Shown: positions 1-11,853 of the stretch, in pieces
Layout: each line of letters opens with the position of its first letter
Position numbering within the stretch: the first letter of the stretch is position 1
DNA from: Apricaphanius iberus
Taxonomy: Eukaryota > Chordata > Actinopteri > Cyprinodontiformes > Aphaniidae
Reading direction: 5' to 3'
DNA length: 64,000 nt
Assembly (NCBI GenBank): GCA_028564705.1
Contig: JAPXFQ010001512.1
Coordinates: 558,001 to 622,000 of the forward strand
Notes under the pieces: model-generated
Seen by the model: the letters and a program-made list of their open reading frames with translations, nothing else
Databases searched by the model: none
Told to the model about the DNA's origin: nothing
Translations under genes and position numbers: made by a program

Positions 1-701
1 ACACAGGTTTTTATTAACAGCATCATGCTGCTGAGTCATGCATAAATGTGATACTTCATATTTCGAGCTGCTGTACTGGTATTTTGAATTCTGCCTTCTC
101 AATTTCCAGTATTATTCCCACTTTTTGCTGCATCTACGATAGCCCTCCAGCCATCTTTCTACTTTAACTCCTTCAAAATCTGAGTCAAAATGTACAATGT
201 TAAAACTTTCCGTCAGCCCAAGGCTTCTGGGAAACACGTCATCATGTACTGAGCCATTTGCTGCTCTAATCGTTTTCCTTTTCTGTGCATTCGTGCCACT
301 ATTCATGTCCTTCAGATTATGCCAGCACCACTGTGATCTGTTTCTCTGTCTGAGTGTCTCTCTGCAGGCGTGTTTGCATCCAAGACTGTCCTTTATTCAG
401 CTGCTGATGATCTCACCAACTTGTTCACGTTCCTGTATTGTTACCCAAGATGCACCGCTCTGTTTCTTGACCAATTTCTGATTTTTGTAGCTCTCTATTC
501 GGCCAATAATGATTACAACCAAATTCCAATTCTCTTTAAGATTCATCAGTTAAAACCATTCAAAAATATATTCTAGTGTTGATGCATTGTGATTGTTAAC
601 AGCATAGGTGACATCCCACATTGTGGGTGATAGAACACAAAAGGCTATATTTCACTAGTGCTGTTCATCGTTCCAAAATCTGAAAGAAAATTTCAATAGA
701 G
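1..701. other. No gene recognised
   Basis: Short overlapping open frames here have no family resemblance that I can recognise. The stretch lies upstream of a 5'-truncated LINE and may be diverged repeat, but nothing in it can be assigned. Confidence 0.5.
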
Positions 702-1313
702 TGGAACTTTATCAGACGATGCAGCAACAAGTTTTAAAAAATCTGTTCCATTCTTGCTTCCGTATGTGTCTCAGAATACCACAGTGGATGGCAGTAATTC
801 CAACACTAACCCTTCAGAAATTGATGGTCTGGTTCAAAGTATTACTTCCTCACTGCGTTTGGCACTAGACAGTGTAGCCCCCTTAAAAAAGAAGGTAATC
901 AGCCATAGGAGGTTGGCTCCCTGGTTTAGTGCAGAGTTGCGTACTTTAAAGCAGAATACTAGGAAACTGGAGAGAAAATGGCGCTCTAGACAGTTAAATC
1001 ATTTCTTTCTAACTTGGAAAAACATTCTACTACCTTATAAAAACGCCCTTCGAAAAGCTAGAACAGCATATTTCTCATCATTAATATTGGTAAATAAAAA
1101 CAGTCCTAGGTTTCTTTTTCAGAATCAGAATCAACTTTAATGGCCAAGTATGACACATACAAGAAATTTGACTCCGGCAACTTTTCTCTCCAGTACAGAC
1201 TTAAGTAAGTGAAATAAAAAAAAATACAAATAAATAATAAAGTATAATATATACAACAAACCGGGGTTATTGTACAGTGAGTATATACAGCAGTGCAGAG
1301 TTATAGTTTTTTG

Positions 1314-1817
1314 TTATGTGAATGGACTAACACTCTGTGACCATTCAGAGTTCATCAGAGCGACAGCCTGGGGGAAGAAACTGTTCTTGTGTCGGGTGGT
1401 TTTGGCGTACAGCGCTCTGTAACGCCGGCCTGAGGGGAAGAGCCTAAACAGATTGTGGCCAGGGTGTGAGGGTTCTGTGGTGATTTTTCTGGCCCACTTC
1501 CTGACCCTGGCCCGGAATAGGTCCTCAATGGAGGGAAGATCGGTTCCTATGATCCTCTCTGATGACCTGACTGTTCTCTGCAGTCTAACCTTGTCTTGCC
1601 TGGTGGCGGATCCGAACCAGGCAGAGATGGATGAGGTCAGGACAGACTGGACTATTGCTGTGTAGAAGATGGTCAGCAGTTCCAGAGGCAGGTTGAACTT
1701 TCTGAGCTGACGCAGAAAGTACAGCCTTTGCTGGGCCTTCTTTCTCATACAGTTAATGTGGGAGGTCCACTTCAGGTCCCGTGTGATGGTGGATCCTAGG
1801 AACCTGAAAGACTCCAC
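1314..1817 (-). pseudogene. Reverse transcriptase C-terminal fragment (LINE)
   Basis: About 167 codons remain open. Recognisable blocks are FRFLGSTITRDLKW, KKAQQRLYFLRQLRKF, the thumb-like AIVQSVLTSSISAWFGSAT, and the conserved tail HPGHNLFRLFPSGRRYRAL. The catalytic YADD box is absent because the element is 5'-truncated. The frame opens with GTG at the insertion boundary, so there is no genuine start. It cannot encode an active enzyme. Confidence 0.85.
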
Positions 1818-1873
1818 TGTGGGGACTGGCCTTTCAGGTTCCTAGGATCCACCATCACACGGGACCTGAAGTG
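1768..1873. repeat. Perfect 43-bp inverted repeat with 20-bp spacer
   Basis: Bases 1768-1810 are the exact reverse complement of 1831-1873 (43 of 43); the spacer is 1811-1830. The arms are LINE coding sequence (the FRFLGST region). The structure lies at the 5' end of the minus-strand LINE insertion, where snap-back or twin-primed reverse transcription would leave an inverted duplicate. Confidence 0.95.
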
Positions 1874-3735
1874 AAGTTTAGTACAGTTGCCAAACTTACA
1901 CAGAGTCATAGCTCTGTTGAGCCAACTATTCCCCTTTCTTTCAGTAGTGATGACTTTATGGGCTTCTTCATAAGTAAAATAAATTCTACAAAGAATAATA
2001 TCATTGGCATTCTCCCAAACATGACTAACTCTCTCTCAGTAACTGAGGCAGTATCAGAGAAAACTGTAGAACCATGTTTATGTCTGTACCATTTTGATTC
2101 TGTTGAACTTTCGGAATTATCACAAATATTAGTTTCATCTAAACCCTCAACTTGTATGTTAGACCCATACCAACCAAATTATTTAAGGAAGTGTTCCCTC
2201 TGGTTACTGGCCCTATTCTAGACATGATGAATCTATCTTTAATAAATGAATATGTGCCACAGGAATTTAAGGTTGCTGTAATTAGGCCTTTACTTAAGAA
2301 ACCCTCCCTGGATCAAGAGGATTTAGCTAACTACAGACCTATATCTAACCTTCCTTTCTTATCCAAAATTCTTGAGAAAATAGTTGCTAATCAAGTATGT
2401 GAGCATCTAAACAGCAACATGTTTGAAGAATTTCAGTCAGGTTTTAGAGCTCATCATTGCACTGAAGCAGCACTGGTAAAAGTTACACATGATATTCTAA
2501 TGACTTCAGAAAATGGATTTGTGACTGTTCTGGTCTTGCTAGATCTCAGTGCTGCTTTTGACACAGTCGATCATTATATTCTCTTAGAAAGGCTCGAACA
2601 TGTAGGGATAAAGGGAACAGCACTAGGCTGGTTTAAATCATATCTGTCCAACCGATTCCAGTTTGTTCATGTCAATGATAAATCTTCACAATCAAGGGTT
2701 ACTTGGGGAGTACCACAGGGTTCTGTGTTTTGACCGATTCTCTTTACTATATATATGCTTCCAATTGGTAAAATAATTAGACAGCATTATATGAATTTCC
2801 ACAGTTATGCTGATGATACACAATTATATTTATCCATAAAACTTGATGAAACCAATCAGTTAGGTAGATTACAAGCATGTCTGGAAGACATAAAACATGG
2901 ATGACTGAATTTTCTGCTCCTAAATTCAGACAAGACAGAAGTTTTTGTCTTTGGACCAGAACCTTTAAAAAGGAAACTGCTAAATCAATCACTTCATCTG
3001 GATGGCATTAATTTGTCCTCTGGTAATAATGGAAAGAACCTCTGTTTCATTTTTGACCAAGACATGACATTTAAATCTCATATTAAACAAGTTTCTAGGA
3101 TTTCTTTATTCACCTCTGGAATATTGCTAAAATTAGAAACATCCTGTCCAGGAGTGATGCAGAGAAACTAGTCCATGCATTTGTGACTTCGAGGCTGGAC
3201 TACTGTAATTCCTTATTATCAGAAAGTCCACAAAATGTAATCAAAAGCCTTCAGTTGATCCAAAATGCTGCAGAAAGATTTCTGATGAATATTAAAAAGA
3301 GAGATCACATTTTTCCTGTTTTGGATTCTCTCCATTGGCTCCCTGTTAAATCCAGAATAGAGTTTAAGATCATCCTCCTTACGTATAAAGCCTTAATAAC
3401 GTCACCGAGCATCCTCCATGCTGTCTCTTTTCTGTCTTCTCAGACCCCCAGACGGTCGTGGCAGATGACCGCTTGTACTGAGCCAGGGTTCTGCCAGAGG
3501 TTTCTTCCTGTTAAAGGGGAGTTTTTCCTCTCCACTGTCGCTACATGCTTGCTCAGTATGAGGGTTTGCTGAGGAATTGCTGTGGTTGGAGTCTGCATGA
3601 TCCGGGCACAACCTCATGTCGATGACTCACCGCAAACTACTGGAATTCCTTACATAGGAAACTTTTAACTGATTGGAATGTTTGTATAATTGTATTGAGA
3701 TGACATTTGTTGTGAACTGGCGCTATATAAATAAA

Positions 3736-4069
3736 AGTGAACTGAATAGTATTTTGACAAAAAGAAAAAAATCAATGCAAAGCTGCACTTTAAAAATGTT
3801 TATGACTGGCATTCCTAAACAGTGGTCTCCATGTGTATTACCTAAAACTAGTAGAGCTTAGCATGTTCCATGGCAGCCAGAGAGCTCTGGATGTCACGTG
3901 ACTCTCAGAGCATCAGCGTGACGCTGGCAGGCAGGAACGTAATCAAAATGAATGCTGCAGGCTGGGATTTTACTCCGTCTGAGTTTACTTCCCATTTTAA
4001 AACCCAAGACATTATTGTATATACTGGGAAATTAAAAACATTTAACATCCCCAACCCTTCCCTTACTAT
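3736..4069. other. No gene recognised between LINE fragments
   Basis: Short frames only. The right part may be highly diverged LINE sequence leading into the RT fragment that follows. Confidence 0.4.
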
Positions 4070-4910
4070 GCCCCTGGGATACTTATATCTGGTGCTGTTC
4101 AAAAATGGTTAACATCCTACGTCACAGACAGGACTTTTATGGTATGTTTAGATACCTGTTCCTCTAAGGTCCATAAGATCACATGTGGTGTGCCCCAGGG
4201 TTCAGTTTTAGGCCCAGTGCTTTTTAACCTTTATATGCTCTCTCTTGGCAGTGTAATCAGAAGACATGGAGTTAACTTTCACAGTTATGCTGATGATACA
4301 CAGTTTTACATCTCCATGTCTCCTGATAACACACGGCCAATGGATAGACTTTTTAACTGCATTTTAGACATTAAATCCTGGATGGCAGAAAACTTTCTCC
4401 AGCTCAACCAGGACAAAACTGAGGTTTTAGTTATCGGTCCTGAGACTCAGAGGGAGAAACTTTTACCAAAACTACAATTACTGTCTTTCAATCATTCCTT
4501 ACAGGTGTAAAACCTGGGCATCATTTTTGACTCTGAGCTGACTTTTATCCCAATAAAAATATTACTAAAATAGGTTTTTATCACCTAAAGAACATCACCG
4601 GAGTCGCCCCTTTCTCTCTTGGGCCAATACGGAGAAACTAATCCATGCTTTTATCACCACTAGAATCGATTATTGTAATGCCCTGCTTTCTGGTATTCCC
4701 AAAAAGACTACATCAAGTTCACAGCTGTTACAAAATTCAGCAGTTCATTTCCTGATGAAGACCAGGAGGTGGGAGCACATTTCACCGGTCTTAGAATCAC
4801 TGCTTTGGCTCCCCGTATGTTTTAGGATCAATTTTAAGGTTCTTTTAATGGTTTTTAAGTGTCTTAATGGTCTTGGGCCTTCTTATCTTTCAGAAATGCT
4901 TTTACCGTAT
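4070..4910 (+). pseudogene. L2-like LINE reverse transcriptase fragment
   Basis: The readable core contains [30 protein letters not shown] (the catalytic YADD box) and FLQLNQDKTEVLVIGPE. A C-terminal part near 4640-4900 follows in shifted frames (THAFITTRIDYCNALLSG-like, then LLWLP-like). Its sequence differs from the 13-kb L2, so it is probably a different L2 subfamily. Both ends are truncated and frameshifts are present. The SINE immediately after it marks its 3' boundary. Confidence 0.8.
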
Positions 4911-5162
4911 GGTAAATGGACTGAACTTATATAGCGCTTTTCTAGTCTTACTGACCACTCAAAGCGCTTTACATTGAAGCCGCATTCACCCAATCACACT
5001 CGCATTCATACACCGACACCCAACACGGCTCGGTAGGACAATGTAGATTTGGGGGTTAAGTGCCTTGCCCAGGGGCACATTGACATGTGACCGGAGGAAG
5101 CTGGAATCAAACCTACGACCCTCCGATTGCAAGCCAACTACTCTACCACTGAGCCCTCGTGG
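4911..5162 (-). mobile_element. tRNA-headed SINE, minus orientation
   Basis: Read on the minus strand, the head has an A-box-like GGCTCAGTGGTAGAGTAG and a B-box-like GGTTTGATTCC, as in tRNA-derived SINEs. The body includes GGGCAAGGCACTTAACCCC, and the 3' end is GTAAAGCGCTTTGAGTGGTC followed by CGCTATATAAGTTCAGTCC. This layout is common in teleost SINEs. The tRNA-like region is a SINE promoter, not a functional tRNA. Confidence 0.82.
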
Positions 5163-5239
5163 TCTCTCTATAGCTCTCTATAGCTGTGATGATTATTTTA
5201 TTTTGGGTTTTGGAAGGGTGGGGTTTGTGGCGTCATTTT

Positions 5240-5755
5240 AACCTGTAACAAAAAGTTTAGACACACCTTATCATTCAATGTGTTTTCTTTATTTGCATGA
5301 CTACATCGTAGATTCACAATGAAAGGCATCAAAACTATGAATGAACACATAATGTATGGAATTACTGTATGTACTTAAACAAAAAGGGTGGCATAACTGA
5401 ATACATGTGTTATATTTTAGATTCCTCATAGTAACCCCTTTGCTTTGCATTCTCTTAAGTCACCAGAAATGGTTTTCCAAAAGTCTTGAAGGAGTTCCCA
5501 GAGATGCTTAGTACTTGTTGGCCCTTTTACCTTCACTCTGCGGTTCAGCTCACCCCAAATCATCTCCATTGGGTTCAGGTCCGGTGACTTTGGAGGCCAG
5601 GTTATTTCACACTTTTTTGTAAAAGAACTACATAACTCCATATGTGTTCATTCACAGTTTAGTTGCTTTCAGTGAGAATCTACAATGTAACTAGTCATGA
5701 AAAGAAAGAAAACTCGCGGAATGAGAAGGTGTGTCAAAACTTTTGGTCTGTACTA
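5240..5755 (-). mobile_element. Internally deleted Tc1-like DNA transposon
   Basis: Long terminal inverted repeats, AAGTTTAGACACACCTT at the left and AAGGTGTGTCAAAACTT at the right, extend inward for about 100 bp with shared blocks such as GTGTTCATTCA. They enclose only the C-terminal part of a transposase. Tc1-like elements are normally 1.2-1.7 kb, so most of the coding region is gone, leaving a roughly 0.5-kb non-autonomous copy. Confidence 0.82.
5426..5641 (-). pseudogene. Tc1-like transposase C-terminal fragment
   Basis: The 71-residue frame contains WPPKSPDLNPMEMIWGELNR, the Tc1-family block that carries the last catalytic acidic residue (the E of the DDE triad). The rest of the frame, NRRVKVKGPTSTKHLWELLQ, fits the usual transposase C-terminus. 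DNA-binding domain and first two catalytic aspartates are missing, so it is inactive. Confidence 0.85.
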
Positions 5756-6927
5756 TATATATTTCAAAATTAATATGATCACTTTCCAGACACACTTGGG
5801 CAGAACAACAACTTCAAAAAGGTTTAGAATGCCATTATAAGAACATTTATTGTGGAAAATGCTGGAAAAAAAAATTATTGCAACATAACGAAACACAAAA
5901 ATTGTCACAAAATAAAGATGAAGATAGTTTAATCAACTTAAACCTGAATTCTCCACTTTACTTATTTATGAATTTAATATTGCACATATTTGAAATAAAA
6001 GTGCTTCAAGTTCAACAGGGTTCTCTTCCATTAAATGAAACGCAACACATTTTAAACTTGCAATATGTACAGTAAAGACAAATACCGAACATCAATTTTT
6101 ATCCTCCTTGTGAACATGAAGTATGTAGGCACAGCTTGATGACATAATCAAAATGTGTAATCACAGTATGGCGGTATAGTCAAAATGTATACCTTTGGCA
6201 GAATTCATATAATTTCTACCTTATAATTTTTATATTGCCCACTACATAGTCTGTACCTTTTATCAGCGCTAGCTTGACAGATATTTGTCTTTAGATTGTG
6301 TTCATTTTTTTTTGTACGGTAATGTACCTATTCTGTCCCCCTATCTCTGACCGTTTACAATAAACTCATCACAAACCATTTAGAGAACTATTTCCACATA
6401 AAGTTACAGCCCACTCCCTCAAGCAAAGACTTCTTAACTTGATCCTCTGTCTGTCTGTCTCTCTCTCACACGCCACACATCACATCATTAGTGCTCTTCA
6501 AAAGTTTCCCGAGCTCTATGAAAATCCCCAATTGAAAATTTAATTTGCTCTCCGAGTCTGACACGACGTGTCAATCAGTCGATTCAGAGAGCAGAGAGGG
6601 AGCCGGGCAAAAGGAGAAAACGGACCGAGCCAAAATGCCCGTTTGAAAAAGTGTCAAAAAATGGGGAGGGTGTACTTAATGGTTAACCTGAAAGAGGTGC
6701 CACATACAATAAACCAATGGGTTATTAGTTCTTTAACCTAAATGATGTTGGGTCGTTTTAATAAAACATTGGAAGGAGTTCAGAAGGAGGCTTCATCTTT
6801 CTTCACAGACCGATATTTTTAACTGGTGAGACTTGAATCAACCTCTACTACTGGATAAAACCAGAAAAGGTGAAATGGTAAAATGATACTGCATTGTGTT
6901 AGTGTACAAAAAAGTATAAGTTTGTTT
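5756..6927. other. AT-rich interval, no gene recognised
   Basis: No coding family, RNA gene or clear repeat boundary was recognised. Around 6430-6470 there is a short CT-rich run. Confidence 0.5.
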
Positions 6928-6935
6928 GTTTAAGG

Positions 6936-7260
6936 CATAGATCACCAACATGGTACCGTGGGCACCAAGGTGCTCTCAGGGACAGCATACGGTGCTCCCT
7001 GAGAGACATGTTTTGAAAATAGCAAATATTTCAAATTCGCTGAGATATTAATTGAAATGAAATGTTGCATGTTTAAATGCATCTGTTTCCTGTCTTAAAT
7101 CAATTATGAGCATGTATTATTTGTATTATTTGTGAGCAATTAACATGTAATCAGACTTAGCATAAGATAAACCAAGCAACTGTGTAATGTACAGGTAGCC
7201 CTTTGTATTACTAAGCACCCTTTGTGTAGCTCTCAGTATCCAAAAGGTTGGTGACCCCTG
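6936..7260. mobile_element. hAT-type MITE with perfect 8-bp target duplication
   Basis: The 325-bp element begins CATAGATCACCAAC and ends GTTGGTGACCCCTG, an imperfect terminal inverted repeat. It is flanked by identical 8-mers, GTTTAAGG at 6928-6935 and 7261-7268. An 8-bp duplication is the hAT superfamily signature. It contains no transposase frame, so it must have been mobilised in trans. Confidence 0.88.
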
Positions 7261-7268
7261 GTTTAAGG

Positions 7269-8637
7269 TAACTTCAGTACTTTATGTGCTGAACTGTTTA
7301 GACCACGAATGCTAGCTCACTGATGCCAACTAAAGAGTAAGGAAAGTGTCTGCTAAATGACATCATCGTCTAATTTGCATACTATTTCCAAACCATGTTC
7401 TGCAGACACGTAAACCCTTTCAGGCTTATCATTGTGCCTTTTTGGAGACCTCTCCTGAAGTTTCTGCATAAATATCTCCACAATACTGTTGTTCTTCACT
7501 TTATAAGAATCAAACTTTGTACAGATAATAATGCTTAGCTATGATTTCATGGAGGTTTGAAGCTGCAGTACCCTTTTTCAAAGAGATATTCATCCGGAAA
7601 GGGAAATTTTTTTTTTTTTTGTTCTTTTGTTGTTTTTTTGGTGGGGGGGTTCTTTATAATATTTCTTGTTCAAGTACACTTCAAACAGACCTCGTGGTTT
7701 CAGAAATACACTGCTGCCACTGCAACACTCCACGTACCACTCGGTCCGCTACACGCTGCGAGGGAAAAAATAACGCAGCCTGACTCTATCCCTCCACTTA
7801 GGGTCAGGCAGCCTCCATCATCACAGCTTCACACAGGATCTGGGCTGGAGGTGAGCGGCTGTGGATGAAATGAAGTTACTGCTGTAGACCCTCAGCTGCT
7901 GTTAAGTCCACAGCCTTTGTAGTTTACATCTAAAAATGTCACATAAGCAGTAGCCTAAAAATACTGTACCAACAATTTGGAACACAGCATATTTGGGAAG
8001 CCAGATGTGTCACAATTTCACAAATGTTCAAAAATTGATATCTTACATGTGTAAATTTTAATACATTTTTTTACGGATTTCTCAAATTATCTAATCAATT
8101 CTTGTCCTAATCAACAAACAACTAAATATTTTTTTATATTTAGATGATTTTAGTTTTATTAACTTTTTTTTTTACCTTATGGCTGTGTGCTGAAGTTTTT
8201 TCATTTCAATTTATTTATTCTATCACTGCACTTCAAAAATCTAATTCCACTACTATAGAACAGTAGAGTGTGCTCCTCTGAGCTATTTTTCAGTCTGCAG
8301 CTGAGTTGCTCGGAAGGTTAACCAGCCAGATATTGGGGTTGATTTATCAAGACAAATTTTCAAGTGAAATTATTCCATAATGTATTCCATAACACTTTTG
8401 TATTTACCTACCAACCTTCTTTACGTCTTTTCAATGTCCACAGTTTAGATCAACACTGCCCTGCAGCGGCGTCTCATAGCAACATCATTCCCCATCAAAT
8501 TAAAAACAGGCTCCCTCCACTTTGGACGCTCCTTACCCGATGAAGATGAAATATCGTCTTATGATTCCCCATTAGATTCTCGATAATTAAGATAGTTCCC
8601 TATGCTCTCAAGAAAGAGAAATCCCAGATTACTTAAG
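7269..8637. other. No gene recognised; poly-T tract
   Basis: A T-run sits near 7606-7620, followed by a T/G-rich stretch. The moderately GC-richer segment at 7680-7870 has open frames but no recognisable family. Confidence 0.45.
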
Positions 8638-8774
8638 AATGTTATGTCAAGTGGTTTCACACAGCTGCTTTAAATAACTGTCAAAATACTTGGTTACTTC
8701 GACTCAAATACTAAGCAATCAAGTATCACAACAGTTACTTAAAGCAGCTGTAAGGAACAACTTGACATAACATT
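8638..8774. repeat. 137-bp imperfect hairpin
   Basis: Bases 8638-8701 pair with 8711-8774: 64-bp arms with about 53 matches by hand alignment and a short loop. The outer 14 bp (AATGTTATGTCAAG) and the central ACAGCTGCTTTAA block match perfectly. It could be a short MITE or a hairpin-forming transcript; the flanks show no clear target duplication. Confidence 0.85.
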
Positions 8775-9974
8775 TTTAATTAATCTGACGTTTCTTTTTT
8801 TTTTCTTTTAGTGGAGGTTATGTTGTTGTAAGCCGTGCCCCTTTTTAACTCTGAGCTCCTGCCCCTCTAAAAGTGTCTAAATGGCCCTGATTAGGATTCT
8901 GTAAAATACCAAAAATGCTGGAAAACAAAGCTGATGAGCAAGCAGTGGTGTGCAGCATTCACACTTTGACCAACACCGCTCCTCCTTAGGCCTATAACTC
9001 ATAAATTAGTTTTTACAACTTGTCTTTGTAAAGTCACTGACTTTGTTTATCATATTTTAAGTGTTTCCCTTTCTTGACGTATATTGCATTTTTTTAAACA
9101 TCTTTAATATGTATTTATCTTCTAAATGAAGCTGTTACCATTGTTTTAGATTTCTGCATAAAAGTACAAGCATTTTATATTTCAACTTCGTTCATTTGCC
9201 TGATGTTTAAAGTGATTTTTGATTCAAAATGTATTGTTTGATGCTTCTTTCCACATTTTTATATATTTTATTTTGGTCATCTAACTGCGGTTTTGGTTTG
9301 TTTAACCTTAATTTGTTATTATTGATTATTTCATGCACAATTTTTTAATGGTAAAATCTAAAGCCCTTTATTTGCCTTTAACTACTTAAATATGCCATAC
9401 TGATAGAATCCGAAAAATTCACATTGAGATTGTATTTTCTACGGCCTAAAGTAGGATTTTTTTAAATTGTACTCTTTGAGGTTTGTTTTTAATCTGATCA
9501 TTTTTAACTCAGAATTAAACCCAAAATAAAAATAATAATTTCCCTAACCTTTTGGTTGCCTCATCTGTAGACATTTGGTGAGTTAACATATTTTGCGGGG
9601 TTGTATGCCTAACCTAGTCTATTGGTAGGAGTATAATACCTCAGCTCTGCTGTGTTAACTCAAGGCAGGGTTGTTTTTTCCCATATCTGACCAGTTACTG
9701 CGGTTTTAACCCAGACGTTTTAAAGTTCAGTACAATATAGTGCTGGCAGTAAAACAAAAAGAGGAACAAAGCATGTTATAAACTGCATGTCCTTTGGTTT
9801 TGAGCCAATTACTAAATGGACAGATGCTCACCCAAGCAGAAAGGATCATATTCAGTATGGAACTTTGTGAAATGATCATAATGGGATCATAGCTGCGTTA
9901 CTGCTCCTTTAAATGGAATATAGCGGATGCAATAGGGTTATTTGTTACGTTTATACATTTAAACGGCCTGTTTT
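8775..9974. other. AT-rich interval, no gene recognised
   Basis: Very AT-rich sequence with homopolymer T runs. No coding, RNA or repeat family could be assigned. Confidence 0.5.
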
Positions 9975-9989
9975 GTGTTTCCAAACTCT

Positions 9990-10520
9990 TTGGACAGTTC
10001 TGCTCAGTTTAAGCCAACAATATTCTTAGTTGCCAGACTCACCAGTCGCGCTTTGGGGTTTGAGTCCATCTGCTCCGGCTTGTTCGCACGATCGCGCCCC
10101 TCGGGACGCAGCATGCCTTTAAGTTTTCCACGCAGATTGTGTGGGACATTGTACCAAGACTTCACGCCGAGCTCCCTGGACCTCTCGATCTTCCTGAAAG
10201 TCCCGATTTTATCAGAAGGCGCGTCTGGAAAGCATCGATCATCTGTCCGATGAGAGACGGCCAAAAAGAGGTGCAGCTGGAAGTCCGCATCAGAGACGAC
10301 CCGCTCCCTCTCTCCATCGAAGGCGAAGTGACAGACGTGGATCAGGAGTAAGAGTAGATGTTTAGAAGACGGGCTCCGAGCAGGTGGGAGGCTGCTGCTG
10401 CCGCCTGCTCAGCGATACGTTCAGCTCGGACCATTCAGGTGCGTCTGGAGCTGCGCGCTCCGCGTTGCGCTGCGCTGCGCTGCGCTTCGACAGACACACA
10501 CTGTTCTGAGAGCAGTTTCA
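9990..10520. other. CpG-rich block, possible promoter or exon
   Basis: This stretch is sharply richer in G, C and CpG than its surroundings and is not repeat-like. The minus strand has a continuous frame ending in a good splice donor (CTG|GTGAGT, last exonic base 10043). Its residues, such as SRELGVKSWYNVPHNLRGKL followed by EGRDRANKPEQMDSNPKARL, look protein-like, but I do not recognise the family. The plus strand also has open frames. It may be a CpG-island promoter with or without a 5' exon. Confidence 0.35.
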
Positions 10521-10822
10521 TCGCGTCAGAGGGAGGGTCTGTCTTCAGCTGCTGCGCTGAGCTGGGAGTTTACTGGGAATCACTTTTGATGGATGTCTCT
10601 GTCATCATTCAGTGTCAAGCGAAAAGATGTACACCCCTCCAACCACAAACTTCAGTGTTTTATTCGCACCCTTTACAGCATTTATAGCATTAAAACTTTT
10701 GGGCTATGTCTCCGCGTGTTTTTTACATCAACAGATGGGAGGTTTTGCCCATTTTTCTTTGCTAAAATAGCACAGGTCCATAAGTGGATGTTAACTTTCT
10801 TTTTTAAAGGTTTTGTTTTTTT

Positions 10823-11853
10823 GTAGGGATGCAACAATGCCACTTTTTTCGAGCAGATATGATACCGATACTTGAATTTCAGTACTTCTCGATACCCACA
10901 CTGTAAACCCGAATACGTAGGCAGAACTCAAAAAAAGTGAGGCAATCAGTTGCCACATATTTTTTGAGTTCATAAACGCAGATATTTGAGTATATCAACG
11001 CTAATTATAATTAAATTAAACTTACCGATTAAGCCAACTCAAAATTCTTCAGTACATGCAACTATAATTTATAAGTTTCATACACACATTTGGTATACAC
11101 TAACTTTTAGTTATGTTATGTTATGATTAGTTATGTTTTATACATGCACATGTATAAAATTGACATGCACTCATAGATAGCTCACATGAATACATTATGT
11201 ATTTATACTCTTAAGTACAATAATTCTCAACACAAGTGATACAATGAGCAGAATTGTAATCACTTTGAATGTAGGGTCAACAGTGAGACCACTTTTAATA
11301 ATTATATAAAGTGTGATTGATCACAATGGGTATCTCAATACAACAGACTTCAGACTGTCAAAAACATGCCCCTAAGCACCCTGGGAAATATGATAATTAG
11401 GTCACTCAAAATGTTTGAGTAACTTCTACTCAAAACAAAAGAATATGCAGAACTGACTCAACACATTTGAGTTAGAAGAAATTTTTTTTCAGAGTAATGA
11501 GTTTCAGCTACTCAGTGTAACTTAGTCATCTCAACATTGGGGCTTACAGTGCATACTTCTACCACACACCAAAAATGCTATGAATTAGGAAAACAGGTTT
11601 TATTTTCTGCTCTGATTGTTACAAAAAAATGATGGTTAATTGTGTAAAAAAGTGAAATATTGATCAAAATGACCCCAAAACTAAACTAAACTTTAAAGTG
11701 AATAATAAAGATTTTCTATGAAACTGTTGCAGGGTTTCCATATTTTAAGTATCGGTTCATGGTATGGGTTAACTTTAACCGAAACCGATACAATACATAA
11801 GAACAGTATCGGCACAGATACGCGATACCACTATCGATATCGGTGCATACCTA
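10823..11853. mobile_element. hAT-like non-autonomous element hosting another insertion
   Basis: The ends TAGGGATGCAAC at the left and GGTGCATACCTA at the right are near inverted repeats, with subterminal CGATAC-rich blocks. GTTTTTTT flanks both sides (10815-10822 and 11854-11861), compatible with an 8-bp duplication but weak because it is a T-run. There is no transposase frame. Confidence 0.65.
10899..11551. mobile_element. Nested MITE (CACTGTAA ends)
   Basis: An inner element with ends CACTGTAAACCC and GGGGCTTACAGTG splits the CGATAC-rich host element. Its interior is AT-rich with ACTCAA/TTGAGT motifs and no coding capacity. The target duplication is unclear. Confidence 0.6.

Larger units (their letters stand above)
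1134..1873 (-). mobile_element. Rex1/CR1-group LINE 3' fragment inserted in the L2 copy
   Basis: The minus strand encodes the C-terminal part of a non-LTR reverse transcriptase, followed toward 1134 by an AT-rich 3' UTR whose end reads AATCAGAATCAACTTTAAT on the plus strand. The element separates two parts of the plus-strand L2 that are contiguous in the copy at 14.4 kb, so it was inserted later. Assignment to the CR1/L2/Rex1 supergroup rests on the C-terminal motifs; the exact family is uncertain. Confidence 0.8.
702..3735 (+). mobile_element. Decayed L2-type LINE, interrupted by another LINE
   Basis: Segments at about 702-1133 and 1874-3735 match, block by block, the better preserved L2 element at 12.86-17.34 kb. 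They cover the endonuclease-RT linker (residues like [15 protein letters not shown]), the RT fingers and palm ([31 protein letters not shown]) and a [14 protein letters not shown] catalytic box near 2800-2830. The frame is broken by several stops and frameshifts, and part of the C-terminal coding region near 3400 is deleted, joining directly to the 3' tail (TTTCTTCCTGTTAAA ... GGCGCTATATAAATAAA). The 5' end is truncated, so the esterase and endonuclease domains are missing. It is a dead copy. Confidence 0.88.

Noticed and set aside
4911..5162. Functional tRNA gene on the minus strand
   Set aside because: A- and B-box-like sequences are present, but no cloverleaf with a paired acceptor stem was found and a SINE body follows.
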